A stretch of 64,000 nt of DNA from Anaeromyxobacter oryzae (GTDB lineage Bacteria; Myxococcota; Myxococcia; Myxococcales; Anaeromyxobacteraceae). The position numbers and the translations under genes were made by a program. The DNA lies in assembly GCF_023169945.1 (NCBI RefSeq), contig NZ_AP025591.1:5700481-5764480 (forward strand), written 5' to 3'. The notes under the pieces are model-generated. The model was given only the letters and a program-made list of their open reading frames with translations. It ran no database searches and was not told the DNA's origin. This document shows positions 48,060 through 56,205 of this stretch, in pieces; the first letter of the stretch is position 1, and every line of letters begins with the position of its first letter.

Positions 48060-50002
48060 GCAGCGCGCGTCTCGCGGCGATCCTGCTCGTCGTCGCCTGT
48101 GCGACCGGCCGCGGGCCGGACCGCGCCGGGACGGGCGCGACCGGGAACGCGGCGACTGCGAACGCGACGGCGACGGCGAGCGGCCCCGGGGAGAGGGACT
48201 CCCAGGAAACGACCCCGAACGCGAACCCGAACGCGAACCCGAACGCGACCGACGGTGCGGCGGGCACGGCTGGCGGGCCAGGGCCCACGGGCCACGGGAC
48301 TCGGGACACGGGCACGGAGAAGCCGGGCACGTTCACGGGCACGGGCACGGTCACGGGCACGCCGTCGGCACCGACGGCGATCGGGGCAGAGCTCCCCCCG
48401 CCGCTCCCCGCGCCCGACCTTCCTCCGCCTCCGCCGTTCGCCGATCTGTCCGACCCCATGGAGCTGCTCTGGGGGCACCGGCTCGAGTTCGCCGCGGGCG
48501 GCGAGCCGCTCGTCGCGATCCGCCTCATGGAGGGCCAGCGCGAGATCGCGTTCCGGCCGCGGGGCCCCGCGCGCGTGCTCCTTCGGGGCGGCTCCGCCAT
48601 CGAGGTGCCGGCGGGCGCGCGGCTGCGGGTGCGGGCGCGCGACGCGGTGCCCGCGGTCATCGCGTGGCACGCGCTCCTCGCGGAGGCGCCCATCGCCGAG
48701 CGCGGGCGGCTCGACGCCCAGCGCGCGAGCTACGAGGCGCGCGGCGTCCGGGTCACGACGCGCGTCATCGGCGGCGTGTACGGGATCGCCGGGCGCGTCG
48801 TGGACGGGCGGCGCGAGCTGCTCCTCGCCGAGTCGGACGGCACCGAGGCGGCGGCGCGCGCCGCCGTCGAGGACGTCCGCGCGCGCACCGGCGCGTTCGC
48901 CCTCCTGCACTCCGAGATCGTCGGCCGCCCGGGCGGCCGGCTCGAGCTTCTCGGCGACGGCGGCGCGCCGCTCGGCGCCGCGGACGCGGCGCTCACCGTG
49001 CTCGTGCAGGACGACGCCGGGTTCGTCGTGGAGGGGGTGGAGCACGAGCGCGGGCCGGCCGTGCGCGCCCGCGAGGACCGAGCCTACGTCGGCCGGCTGT
49101 ACGTGACCCTCGACGCCGGCGGCGCCCTCGCGGCCGTCCACGGGGTGCCCCTCGAGGAGCTGCTGCGCGGCCTCGTCCCGAGCGAGATGCCGGCGTCCTC
49201 GCCGCTCCAGGCGCTCGAGGCGCAGGCGGTGACCGCGCGCTCGAACGTCCTCGCGCAGATCGGCGCGCGCCACCTCACGGATCCGTTCATGCTCTGCGCC
49301 GAGGTCCACTGCCAGGCGTACCGCGGCGACGGCGCCCGCACGGCTCGCACCGACGAGGCGGTCCGCGCGACGCGCGGTGAGGCGCTCTTCGGGAAGGCGG
49401 ACCGGACCCTCGTCGACGCCGTGTACTCCGCGACGTGCGGTGGGCACGGCGAGGACAACGACAAGGTGTGGGGCAACGCGCCGTCGGCGAGCCTGCGAGG
49501 GCGCCCGGACCTCCCGCCGGAGCAGGCGCGGCGGTTCCAGGGCGGGCTCGAGGACGAGGCGCGGTTGCGGGCCTTCCTCGCCGATCCGGGGCCGGCGTAC
49601 TGCCGGAAGCCTGCCGCGGCGCGGAACTTCCGGTGGGAGCGGCGCTTCGAGCCCGCCGAGCTGGACGCGCTCGTGGCGCCGCTCGGCGTCGGTCGGGTGC
49701 GCGCGCTGTCCGTCCGATCCCGCGGCGTCTCCGGCCGCGCGCGCCTGCTCGTCGTCGAGGGGGACGCGGGCGCCGCGGAGGTCGCGGGCGAGCTCCGGAT
49801 CCGGCGGCTGCTCCGCAACCTCCCCTCGGCGATGTTCGTCGTGGACCGGGACGGCGACGCGTTCGTGCTGCGCGGCGGCGGATGGGGGCACGGCGCCGGC
49901 ATGTGCCAGTGGGGTGCCGTCGGCCGCGCCGCGGCAGGGCAGGGCTACCGCGAGATCCTGCGCGCGTACTACTCCGGCGCCGAGGTCGCGCGGATCTACT
50001 GA
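48056..50002 (+). CDS. SpoIID/LytB-domain lipoprotein
   Basis: The 648-aa protein starts at a GTG overlapping the previous stop. A lipoprotein leader (AAILLVVACATG) is followed by about 110 low-complexity residues with Asn/Ala/Thr/Pro repeats. The SpoIID domain starts around residue 350 (YVGRLYVTLDAGGALAAVHGVPLEELLRGLVPSEMP, AQAVTARSN, CQAYRG, and CGGHGEDNDKVWG with the catalytic-type region). C-terminally, GGGWGHGAGMCQWGAVGRA is present. SpoIID-type enzymes cleave denuded peptidoglycan strands. With the HEAT and HAMP genes it suggests an envelope-remodelling operon. Confidence 0.88.
   Translation: MSSARLAAILLVVACATGRGPDRAGTGATGNAATANATATASGPGERDSQETTPNANPNANPNATDGAAGTAGGPGPTGHGTRDTGTEKPGTFTGTGTVTGTPSAPTAIGAELPPPLPAPDLPPPPPFADLSDPMELLWGHRLEFAAGGEPLVAIRLMEGQREIAFRPRGPARVLLRGGSAIEVPAGARLRVRARDAVPAVIAWHALLAEAPIAERGRLDAQRASYEARGVRVTTRVIGGVYGIAGRVVDGRRELLLAESDGTEAAARAAVEDVRARTGAFALLHSEIVGRPGGRLELLGDGGAPLGAADAALTVLVQDDAGFVVEGVEHERGPAVRAREDRAYVGRLYVTLDAGGALAAVHGVPLEELLRGLVPSEMPASSPLQALEAQAVTARSNVLAQIGARHLTDPFMLCAEVHCQAYRGDGARTARTDEAVRATRGEALFGKADRTLVDAVYSATCGGHGEDNDKVWGNAPSASLRGRPDLPPEQARRFQGGLEDEARLRAFLADPGPAYCRKPAAARNFRWERRFEPAELDALVAPLGVGRVRALSVRSRGVSGRARLLVVEGDAGAAEVAGELRIRRLLRNLPSAMFVVDRDGDAFVLRGGGWGHGAGMCQWGAVGRAAAGQGYREILRAYYSGAEVARIY
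48314..48343. repeat. 30-bp sequence repeated exactly at 52466-52495
   Basis: A 30-nt string beginning ACGGAGAAGCCGGGCACG is identical at both places. Here it lies in the low-complexity coding part of the SpoIID-like gene (encoding EKPGTFTG-type residues). The other copy is intergenic, after the NtrC-like gene. It is rich in GGGCACG words and able to pair with CGTGCCC words nearby. Confidence 0.75.
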
Positions 50003-50427
50003 GCCAGGGGCCCGGCGCCGCCGTCCTCCGGCCAGGCCGTCACACGCTGCATGTCGTAGACGCTCGTGTACCCGAGGTCGCGGAGCGTGTGCGCGGCGAT
50101 CCCGCTCCGGCGGCCCGTGCCGCAGTAGACGACCACGCCCGTGTCGGGCCCGCCGAGCTCGGCGGCGCGCCGCGCGATCTCGTCGTACGGGATGTTCACG
50201 GCGCCGGCCGGGTGGCCCTCGGCGTACTCCTGCGGCGTGCGGACGTCGACGAGGCGCGCCCCTCCGGCGACGAGCCGCTTCGCGGTCGCCCCGTCCACCA
50301 GGCCCGGCGCGGGTGCGGGCGCGACGGCGGGGGCGGTGAGGCCGGCCTTCTGCTCGGGTGGGGGTTGCGGCCGGTGCGGGCAGGCCGTGAGCGCGAATAC
50401 CGCGGCGACGGCGACGAGGACGCGCAT
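49996..50427 (-). CDS. Rhodanese-domain lipoprotein
   Basis: The 143-aa protein has a lipoprotein leader (FALTACPH, Cys16), a Pro/Ala spacer and one rhodanese domain (residues about 45-140). The active-site loop is YCGTGRR with Cys102; RLVDVRTPQEYAEGHPAGAVNIP is the CH2-A-type motif. It could transfer sulfane sulfur or act in redox or metal chemistry in the periplasm. AGGAGG seven bases from the ATG fixes the start. Its TAG overlaps the convergent end of the SpoIID gene. Confidence 0.9.
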   Translation of the reverse strand: MRVLVAVAAVFALTACPHRPQPPPEQKAGLTAPAVAPAPAPGLVDGATAKRLVAGGARLVDVRTPQEYAEGHPAGAVNIPYDEIARRAAELGGPDTGVVVYCGTGRRSGIAAHTLRDLGYTSVYDMQRVTAWPEDGGAGPLAQ

Positions 50428-50513
50428 GCGAGGACCTCCTCGCGAGAGCCTCGCACCGCGCGCGGGGGCCGGCGCGTCCCGGCGGGGCCGGCTCCCTGAC
50501 CGGGGTGGCTCCT

Positions 50514-50777
50514 TCACCGGCGCGGCGGATCGAGGTCGCGCAGCCGGAGCGAGTGCGTCCGCTTGCGCCCCCGGAGCGCGAGCACCGCCATCGCCGACGC
50601 CCCCAGCGCCAGGATCCCCACGAGCGCCTCGACGAGCGCGACGCGCTGGAGCAGCAGCGCGCCGGATCCGGCGTCGGCCGCGGCGCGGCGCGCCTCGAGG
50701 GCCTTCACGAGCATGAAGACGCCGCCGACGAGGAGGAGGGCGGCCCGGACGAGGACGCGCGGACGCGAGAGGCGCAC
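50514..50777 (-). CDS. Small two-helix membrane protein, 87 aa
   Basis: A GTG-started frame encodes two hydrophobic helices (VLVRAALLLVGGVFMLVKALEA and VEALVGILALGASAMAVLAL) and an Arg/Lys-rich C-terminus ending DPPRR. There is no recognised domain and no strong ribosome binding site. It is divergent from the NtrC-type regulator. Confidence 0.55.
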   Translation of the reverse strand: MRLSRPRVLVRAALLLVGGVFMLVKALEARRAAADAGSGALLLQRVALVEALVGILALGASAMAVLALRGRKRTHSLRLRDLDPPRR

Positions 50778-50931
50778 GCGGGGGATATGGCACGGAAGCG
50801 CCCCGAGCGCGAGCCGAGGACACCCGCCCGGCTGCTCGTCCGCCCGCTGCCGCGTTCGGGCCGGTGCCGGCGCGCGGTGGTCGTTCCAAGTTCTCGGCGG
50901 GGCAACGTCCCGTCCCACGAACGGAAAAGCG

Positions 50932-52401
50932 ATGGACCACGACTGTAGCGTGCTGGTCATCGAGGACGACGACGCTGCCCGGACCGCCCTCTCCGCCTTC
51001 CTCGAGGCGGCGGGGTACCGGGTCCGCGCCGCCGCCGGCGGGGCCGAGGCGCTCGCCTCGCTCGAGGCGTCCGGCGCGGACGCGGTCCTGCTCGATCTGG
51101 TGATGCCGGAGCCCGACGGCTTCGAGGTGCTCCGCCGGATCCGCGAGCGCGATCCGCGCGTGCCGGTGATCGTGCTCTCCGCGCTCTCCCAGGCGGAGGA
51201 CGTCGTCCGCGCCATGAAGCTCGGCGCGACCGACTATCTGCCGAAGCCGTTCGACCCGGGCGAGCTGGACCTCGTGCTCCGCCGCGCCCTCGACGGGCCG
51301 GCGCGGCGCGCCCCGGACGTCGCCGCCTCCCGGCCGCAGCCCGACGCCGAGGTCGACCCCGTCGCTGCGCTGCCCGTCCTCTCCGGCGCGATGCACCGCG
51401 TCCGGGAGCTCGTCGAGCGGATCGCCGACACGGACGTCCCGGTGCTGCTCGTCGGCGAGAGCGGCGTGGGCAAGGACGTGATCGCGCGCCGGATCCACGC
51501 GACGAGCCGGCGTGCCGCGCGCCCGTTCGTGAAGATCAACTGCGCCGCGCTCCCGGGCGAGCTGCTCGAGAGCGAGCTGTTCGGGCACGAGAAGGGCGCG
51601 TTCACCGGCGCGCACGCCGAGAAGCCCGGCAAGTTCGAGCTCGCGCACCAGGGCACGATCTTCCTCGACGAGATCGGCGAGATGGACCCGCGGCTCCAGG
51701 CGAAGCTGCTGCAGGTCCTGCAGGACGAGGAGTTCTACCGGGTGGGCGGCAAGCGGTCCGTCCGCGTGGACGCGCGCGTCGTCGTCGCGACGAACCGGAA
51801 CCTCGAGGCGGCCATCCGGCAGGGCGCCTTCCGCGAGGACCTCTTCTACCGGCTCAACGTCGTCACCGTGCGCGTCCCGCCGCTCCGCGAGCGCAAGGAG
51901 GAGATCGGGCCGCTCGTGCGTCACTTCGTGGAGAAGTACCGGGCCCGGTACCGGGGAGGCCTCGAGGCGATCCCGCCCGAGGTGATGGATCGCTTCCACG
52001 CCTACGACTGGCCCGGGAACGTCCGCGAGCTGGAGAACCTGGTCCGGCGCCTCGTGGTGCTGCGCGATCCGGCGATGGTGCTCGGCGAGCTCGGCCCGCC
52101 GAACACGGCCGCCGCCGTCCCCGGCGCCGCGACGCCCGCCGCGACGAACGGCGCGGCCAACGTCGTGCGGCCGGACGCGGCGCTGCACGCGACGCTCCCG
52201 GAGGACGCGCCGCTCAAGGACGTCGCCCGCCGCGCCGCGCGCATCGCGGAGCGCGAGGCGATCCTGCGGGCCCTGATGCGGACCGGCTGGAACAAGCGGA
52301 AGGCCGCGAAGCGCCTGCAGATCAGCTACAAGGCGCTGCTCTACAAGATCAAGGACTGCGGGATCGTGGATCCGCGGGATGCGGCGGTGATCGGGGACTG
52401 A
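50932..52401 (+). CDS. NtrC-family sigma-54 response regulator
   Basis: The 489-aa protein has three domains. The receiver (1-120) has an acidic pocket (EDD at 11-13), phospho-acceptor Asp55 and a conserved Lys at about 105. The AAA+ sigma-54 activation domain has GESGVGKD at 175-182, the sigma-54-contacting GAFTGA at 222-227 and GTIFLDEIGE at 241-250. The Fis-type helix-turn-helix is NKRKAAKRLQISYKALLYKIK near the C-terminus. It activates sigma-54 promoters when phosphorylated. No cognate kinase gene is adjacent. A -24/-12-like promoter precedes the exopolysaccharide genes 0.6 kb downstream. Confidence 0.93.
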   Translation: MDHDCSVLVIEDDDAARTALSAFLEAAGYRVRAAAGGAEALASLEASGADAVLLDLVMPEPDGFEVLRRIRERDPRVPVIVLSALSQAEDVVRAMKLGATDYLPKPFDPGELDLVLRRALDGPARRAPDVAASRPQPDAEVDPVAALPVLSGAMHRVRELVERIADTDVPVLLVGESGVGKDVIARRIHATSRRAARPFVKINCAALPGELLESELFGHEKGAFTGAHAEKPGKFELAHQGTIFLDEIGEMDPRLQAKLLQVLQDEEFYRVGGKRSVRVDARVVVATNRNLEAAIRQGAFREDLFYRLNVVTVRVPPLRERKEEIGPLVRHFVEKYRARYRGGLEAIPPEVMDRFHAYDWPGNVRELENLVRRLVVLRDPAMVLGELGPPNTAAAVPGAATPAATNGAANVVRPDAALHATLPEDAPLKDVARRAARIAEREAILRALMRTGWNKRKAAKRLQISYKALLYKIKDCGIVDPRDAAVIGD

Positions 52402-52402
52402 A

Positions 52403-52425
52403 GGGCGCGAGCGCCGCTTGCGCCC
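52403..52425 (+). terminator. Possible terminator hairpin after the NtrC-like gene
   Basis: GGGCGCGAGCG pairs almost perfectly with CCGCTTGCGCCC immediately after the stop codon. There is no T-run, as is common at such GC content. A second inverted pair, GTGCCCGG (52451) and CCGGGCAC (52475), follows, the latter within the 30-bp repeat copy at 52466-52495. Confidence 0.5.
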
Positions 52426-52525
52426 GTCATCCGTTCACGTTCCGTGGGCGTGCCCGGACCCGTGACGGAGAAGCCGGGCACGTTCACGGGCACGTGATCG
52501 AGGCCTCCTCGAGAGCCGGGCCGCC

Positions 52526-52789
52526 CTACGCCGCAGCCTCCTTCGCAGCGACCGCGCGCGGCCTCCGCGGGCGCACGCCGGTCCTGGCGCTCACCGCGAG
52601 GAACGCGATGCCGAGCCCGAACAGCACGACAGGCTCGGTCCAGTACAGCGGGAAGAGCCGACAGATGATCATTCCGGCCCCGAAGAGGCCGACCGTCCAC
52701 GCCGCCGCCCTGAGCATCCACGCCCTCCGCACGGGCGCGCGGCCGCCCGTCCCAGCAGCCCTCCGCGCGCCGTCCTCCTGCAACGTCAT
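52526..52789 (-). CDS. Small two-helix membrane protein, 87 aa
   Basis: From the ATG at 52789 it encodes a polar N-terminus, helix one (MLRAAAWTVGLFGAGMIICRLF), a short LYWTEP loop, helix two (VVLFGLGIAFLAVSA) and a basic tail. The composition is protein-like and the frame ends cleanly at 52526. No family is recognised. It is divergent from the exopolysaccharide operon. Confidence 0.55.
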   Translation of the reverse strand: MTLQEDGARRAAGTGGRAPVRRAWMLRAAAWTVGLFGAGMIICRLFPLYWTEPVVLFGLGIAFLAVSARTGVRPRRPRAVAAKEAAA

Positions 52790-52982
52790 GCGCGCGGTGA
52801 GCCGCGGCAACGCGGGAACGTCGCTTCCACGCGGAGGGAAAAGGTCTTCCGCGAGGTCGCACCCGACGTTCACGGACGGGCGAGCGCCTCTCCCCGCGGC
52901 GCGCGCGAGACCGCCCGCCGCGGCGCGCCGTAGCTGCGCCGGGGCGACGAACGGGCGGGCGGTCGGGGCGCGCGGCCCGCGG

Positions 52983-52997
52983 TGGCACGCGAAGTGC
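52983..52997 (+). promoter_or_regulatory. Candidate sigma-54 (-24/-12) promoter of the exopolysaccharide operon
   Basis: TGGCAC-GCGAA-GTGC matches the sigma-54 consensus TGGCAC-N5-TTGC at 9 of 10 fixed positions, with GG and GC exactly 10 bases apart. The expected start site is about 40 bp before the first ATG (53048). An NtrC-type activator gene sits just upstream. Confidence 0.6.
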
Positions 52998-53047
52998 TCG
53001 AAGGCGTCGCGTCGAACGGACGGGCGAGCGGCCCGCGGAGGCGTCGA

Positions 53048-53626
53048 ATGGTGCGTGGGTACTGGGCGTTGTCTATGGCCGGCCTGCTCGCGGCGTGCGC
53101 GGGGTCCAGGGGGCTCTCCGAGAAGGCCGGCGAGCGCCCTGACCTCGGGGAGTACCACATCGGGCGCGAGGACGTGCTCGAGGTGGTCGTCTGGCACGAG
53201 CCGGAGCTGACGCGCGTCGTGCCGGTGCGGCCGGACGGCCGGATCTCGCTGCCCCTCGCGGGCGAGGTGGAGGCGGCGGGCAAGACGCCGGCGGAGCTCC
53301 AGTCCGGGCTCACGAAGGCGCTCGCGCCGTACATCCAGGACGCGGCGGTCGCGGTCCTGGTCCGGGAGATCAACGGCTCGCGGATCTTCGTGCTCGGCGA
53401 GGTGACCAAGCCGGGCGGGTTCGCGCTGCGCGGCCCGATGACGGTGGTGCAGGCCATCGCCCTCGCGGGAGGGAGGACCGAGTTCGGCGGCGACGACGTC
53501 TACTGGACCCGTCAGCAGAAGGACGGGAAGACCGATCGCGTCCGGCTCTCGTACGACGATCTCGTGAAGGGGGAGGCGGCGGGTGCGCTCTGGCTCAGGG
53601 GCGGCGACGTCCTCTACGTGCCGTAG
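53048..53626 (+). CDS. Polysaccharide export lipoprotein (Wza-like)
   Basis: The 192-aa outer-membrane protein starts at the ATG with GGAGG seven bases upstream. The lipoprotein leader is MAGLLAACAGS (Cys17). A Poly_export domain (YHIGREDVLEVVVWHEPELTRVVPVRPDGRISLPLAGEV) and an SLBB-type domain (RIFVLGEVTKPGGFALRGPMTVVQAIALAGG) follow. It would form the periplasmic and outer-membrane channel ring for exopolysaccharide. It lacks Wza's longer C-terminal barrel helix, so the adjacent beta-barrel protein may complete the pore. First gene of the operon. Confidence 0.9.
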   Translation: MVRGYWALSMAGLLAACAGSRGLSEKAGERPDLGEYHIGREDVLEVVVWHEPELTRVVPVRPDGRISLPLAGEVEAAGKTPAELQSGLTKALAPYIQDAAVAVLVREINGSRIFVLGEVTKPGGFALRGPMTVVQAIALAGGRTEFGGDDVYWTRQQKDGKTDRVRLSYDDLVKGEAAGALWLRGGDVLYVP

Positions 53627-53669
53627 CGGGACGGGGCAGCTCCACGGAGCGCGGAGGCGAGGGCGGGCG

Positions 53670-54803
53670 ATGGGTGCGCTGGCTCGGATCGGGATCGCGG
53701 CGGCGGCGGCGTGCGCGCTCGTCCTGATCGGTCCGGCGCGGGCGGCGGCGAGCACGGAGACGGAACCCATCGCCCGCCTCACCCTCGAGGGCGGCTACGA
53801 CTCCAACCCGCTGTACGACGGCCGCAGCGACCGGATGGAGCGCGTCTCGCCCGAGCTGGGCCTGCGCGTTCGCGATCCCCTCTGGGACTTCGACGGGCTC
53901 TACCTCGGCGACTACCTCGTGTACGACCGCGCCGCGCCCCAGGGCATCTGGAACCACCGCGGCCTCCTGGAGCTCAAGGCGACGCCGACGCGGCGGCTCG
54001 AGCTCGGCGGCGTCCTCCGCGGAGGCTACGCGTACGACCCGGTGGGCCTGGCGCAGATGGGCATCTTCCGGTCCGGCGAGCAGGCCGCCTGGACCATCAA
54101 CGGGCGCGGCCGCGCCGAGTACCGGGTCGCGGAGCGGATCGACGGCGCCGTGACGTTCACGGAGAGCACGGTCGTGTTCCAGGATCGGACCGGCGGCGCG
54201 ATGCACGCGCCCGGCGCCGAGGCGCTCTACCGGCTGACGCGGCGCCTCTCGGTCGGCGCCGCGTACGCGCTCGGCTTCTTCCAGGGATTCGACCCGAAGG
54301 GCAACGCCATCGCCTTCTCGCACGGGCTCCGCGGCCGCGCGCGCTACCGCATCACGCGGCACGTGCTCGCGAACGTCTACGCCGGCCCCGCGTTCTGGAC
54401 CGGCCCGGACGGGCACGCCCTCGTCCCGGAGCTCGGCGGGGAGCTCGAGCTCTCGAACCGCGAGTGGGATCTCCGGACCAGCGCGGTCCACGGGCTCGGC
54501 ATCGGATCGACCGCGCGCCCCGGCCTCGTGGACTCCATCGAGGTCGGGTTCGTGCGCCGGCTCGGCAGGACGCGCACCTTCGACCTGCGCGGCGATGGCG
54601 GCATCTGGCGGTCGGGGCAGGCCCCGACCGGCGCGAATGCCACCCTGGGGTACGCCGCGTCCGGAGAGCTGGGCTGGCGCGTGGCCCAGAGCCTCCGGCT
54701 GGCGCTGCACGTGAGCCACTACGACCGGCTCGACAACCAGTCCCCCGCGCTGGAGCGGACCACGGTGGGGCTCCGGCTCGGGTGGAGCTGGGAGCCCCGG
54801 TAG
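53670..54803 (+). CDS. Outer-membrane beta-barrel protein of the exopolysaccharide locus
   Basis: The 377-aa protein has a signal peptide (to about ARAAAS). Long alternating amphipathic strands follow (ARLTLEGGYDSNPLYDG, LELGGVLRGGYAYD, RLSVGAAYALGFFQG, LANVYAGPAFWTG), ending in TTVGLRLGWSWEPR. It resembles the outer-membrane barrels found with export lipoproteins in exopolysaccharide clusters of exosortase-type systems. It may form or gate the outer-membrane export pore. The frame could start further upstream; the ATG near GGGCG was chosen for its signal peptide. Confidence 0.78.
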   Translation: MGALARIGIAAAAACALVLIGPARAAASTETEPIARLTLEGGYDSNPLYDGRSDRMERVSPELGLRVRDPLWDFDGLYLGDYLVYDRAAPQGIWNHRGLLELKATPTRRLELGGVLRGGYAYDPVGLAQMGIFRSGEQAAWTINGRGRAEYRVAERIDGAVTFTESTVVFQDRTGGAMHAPGAEALYRLTRRLSVGAAYALGFFQGFDPKGNAIAFSHGLRGRARYRITRHVLANVYAGPAFWTGPDGHALVPELGGELELSNREWDLRTSAVHGLGIGSTARPGLVDSIEVGFVRRLGRTRTFDLRGDGGIWRSGQAPTGANATLGYAASGELGWRVAQSLRLALHVSHYDRLDNQSPALERTTVGLRLGWSWEPR

Positions 54804-54818
54804 ACGGGAGCACGAGAA

Positions 54819-56186
54819 ATGGAACGGACCTACACCCTGCAGGACGTGCTCGCGGCCTTGCGACGGCGGAAGGGGACGGCGCTCCTCATCGGCGCGATCG
54901 TCCTCGTCGTCGGGCTCGCGCTCGCCCTGCTCACGCCGGCCGAGTACACGGCGTCGTCCACGGTGCAGATCGAGCCGCGGCGGCTGCCGGCCGACTTCTT
55001 CCCGGCCCAGGGCGTCACGCCGTTCGAGGACCGGATGCGGACCCTGAAGCACGGCATCCTGGCCCGGCCGGTGCTCGAGCGCGTCGTGAAGGAGACGGAC
55101 TTCTTCCCGGACGTGCACGGCGAGGAGGCCATCGAGAAGCTCCGGCAGAAGATCGAGGTCCGGCTCGAGGGCGAGGTGCCCGGCGGGCCGCCGGCGCTGC
55201 TCTTCGTGGTCGAGGTGCGCGGCCCCGACGCGCAGAAGGTGACGAAGGCCGCCGACCTCCTGCCCCGGTACTACGAGGAGATGACGCGCGACGTGCTGAG
55301 GAGCCAGGCGCGCTCGCTCCGCGAGACCCTCGACGCGCAGGCGACCGGGATGTCGAAGGACCTCGCCGCGTACGAGGACCGGATCCTCGCCTTCAAGCTG
55401 CAGCACGCGCCGGAGCTGCCGGAGATGGTCGACACGAACGCCCGCGCGGCGGCGCGCGCGCAGTCGCTCATCGAGATGCACCTCGCCGCGATCACCGACG
55501 CGCGCCGTCGAAAGACCGAGCTCCTGGCCGCGATCCCGGAGGCGCCGAGCGTGCCCGGCATGTCCGAGGCGGCTCTCGACCTCGCGGAGCGCAAGCTCCA
55601 GGCCGCCGAGGCGGCCTACTCGCCGGACCACCCGGACGTGAAGCGCGCCCGGCGCGAGTACGACGAGGCGCTCGCGCGGCGTGACGACGAGCTGGGCCGC
55701 TACCGGAAGGAGCGACTCCAGGAGCACCTCGGCCGCATCGACGCCGAGATCGGCAGCCACGAGTCCGTCGTGGGGGACCTCTCGAAGGAGCTCGCGTCGT
55801 ACCAGAAGCGCGTCGAGGCGGCTCCGCGATGGGGACAGGAGCTCGCCGCGCTGTCCCGCGACTACGACGTCCTGAAGGCGAAGTACGTGTCGACGGTGTC
55901 CCGGCGCGCCGACGCCGCGGCCGCCGAGCAGCTCCTCACCGTCGACGGCGACCGGCTCTTCCGGACGGTCGAGGCGCCGGTGACGCCGAACCGGCCGTCC
56001 GCGCCGGATCGCGGCCGCCTGCTCATGCTCGCGTTGCTCGCCGCGACGGCGGCGGGGCTCGGCGCGGCGGGAGCGGCCGAGTGGCTCGACGGCTCGATGC
56101 GGGGCCCGGAGGACGCCGGTGCGCTGGGCGTCCCGGTGCTCGCGGCCATCCCGCGGATCGGTCCGCGGCGGACCCACGGCGCGTGA
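54819..56186 (+). CDS. Polysaccharide chain-length determinant (Wzz/GumC-type PCP)
   Basis: The 455-aa inner-membrane protein has helix one (about 20-42) and a Wzz N-terminal domain (TPAEYTASSTVQIEPRRLP). A long periplasmic coiled coil spans about 150-370. The Pro-rich VEAPVTPNRPSAPDRGR precedes helix two (about 405-425). It lacks a fused kinase domain; the ATPase is the next gene, an arrangement seen in many PCP-2a-like systems. It works with the export lipoprotein to set polymer length and move it outward. ATG start 15 bp after the barrel gene. Confidence 0.9.
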   Translation: MERTYTLQDVLAALRRRKGTALLIGAIVLVVGLALALLTPAEYTASSTVQIEPRRLPADFFPAQGVTPFEDRMRTLKHGILARPVLERVVKETDFFPDVHGEEAIEKLRQKIEVRLEGEVPGGPPALLFVVEVRGPDAQKVTKAADLLPRYYEEMTRDVLRSQARSLRETLDAQATGMSKDLAAYEDRILAFKLQHAPELPEMVDTNARAAARAQSLIEMHLAAITDARRRKTELLAAIPEAPSVPGMSEAALDLAERKLQAAEAAYSPDHPDVKRARREYDEALARRDDELGRYRKERLQEHLGRIDAEIGSHESVVGDLSKELASYQKRVEAAPRWGQELAALSRDYDVLKAKYVSTVSRRADAAAAEQLLTVDGDRLFRTVEAPVTPNRPSAPDRGRLLMLALLAATAAGLGAAGAAEWLDGSMRGPEDAGALGVPVLAAIPRIGPRRTHGA

Positions 56187-56205
56187 CAGCGACAGGAGAG
56201 CGAAC

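Noticed and set aside
45446..50002. A 1518-codon plus-strand open frame
   Set aside because: Only the end (from 48056) is a protein, the SpoIID-like lipoprotein. The rest is a shadow of the aminotransferase, HEAT and HAMP genes.
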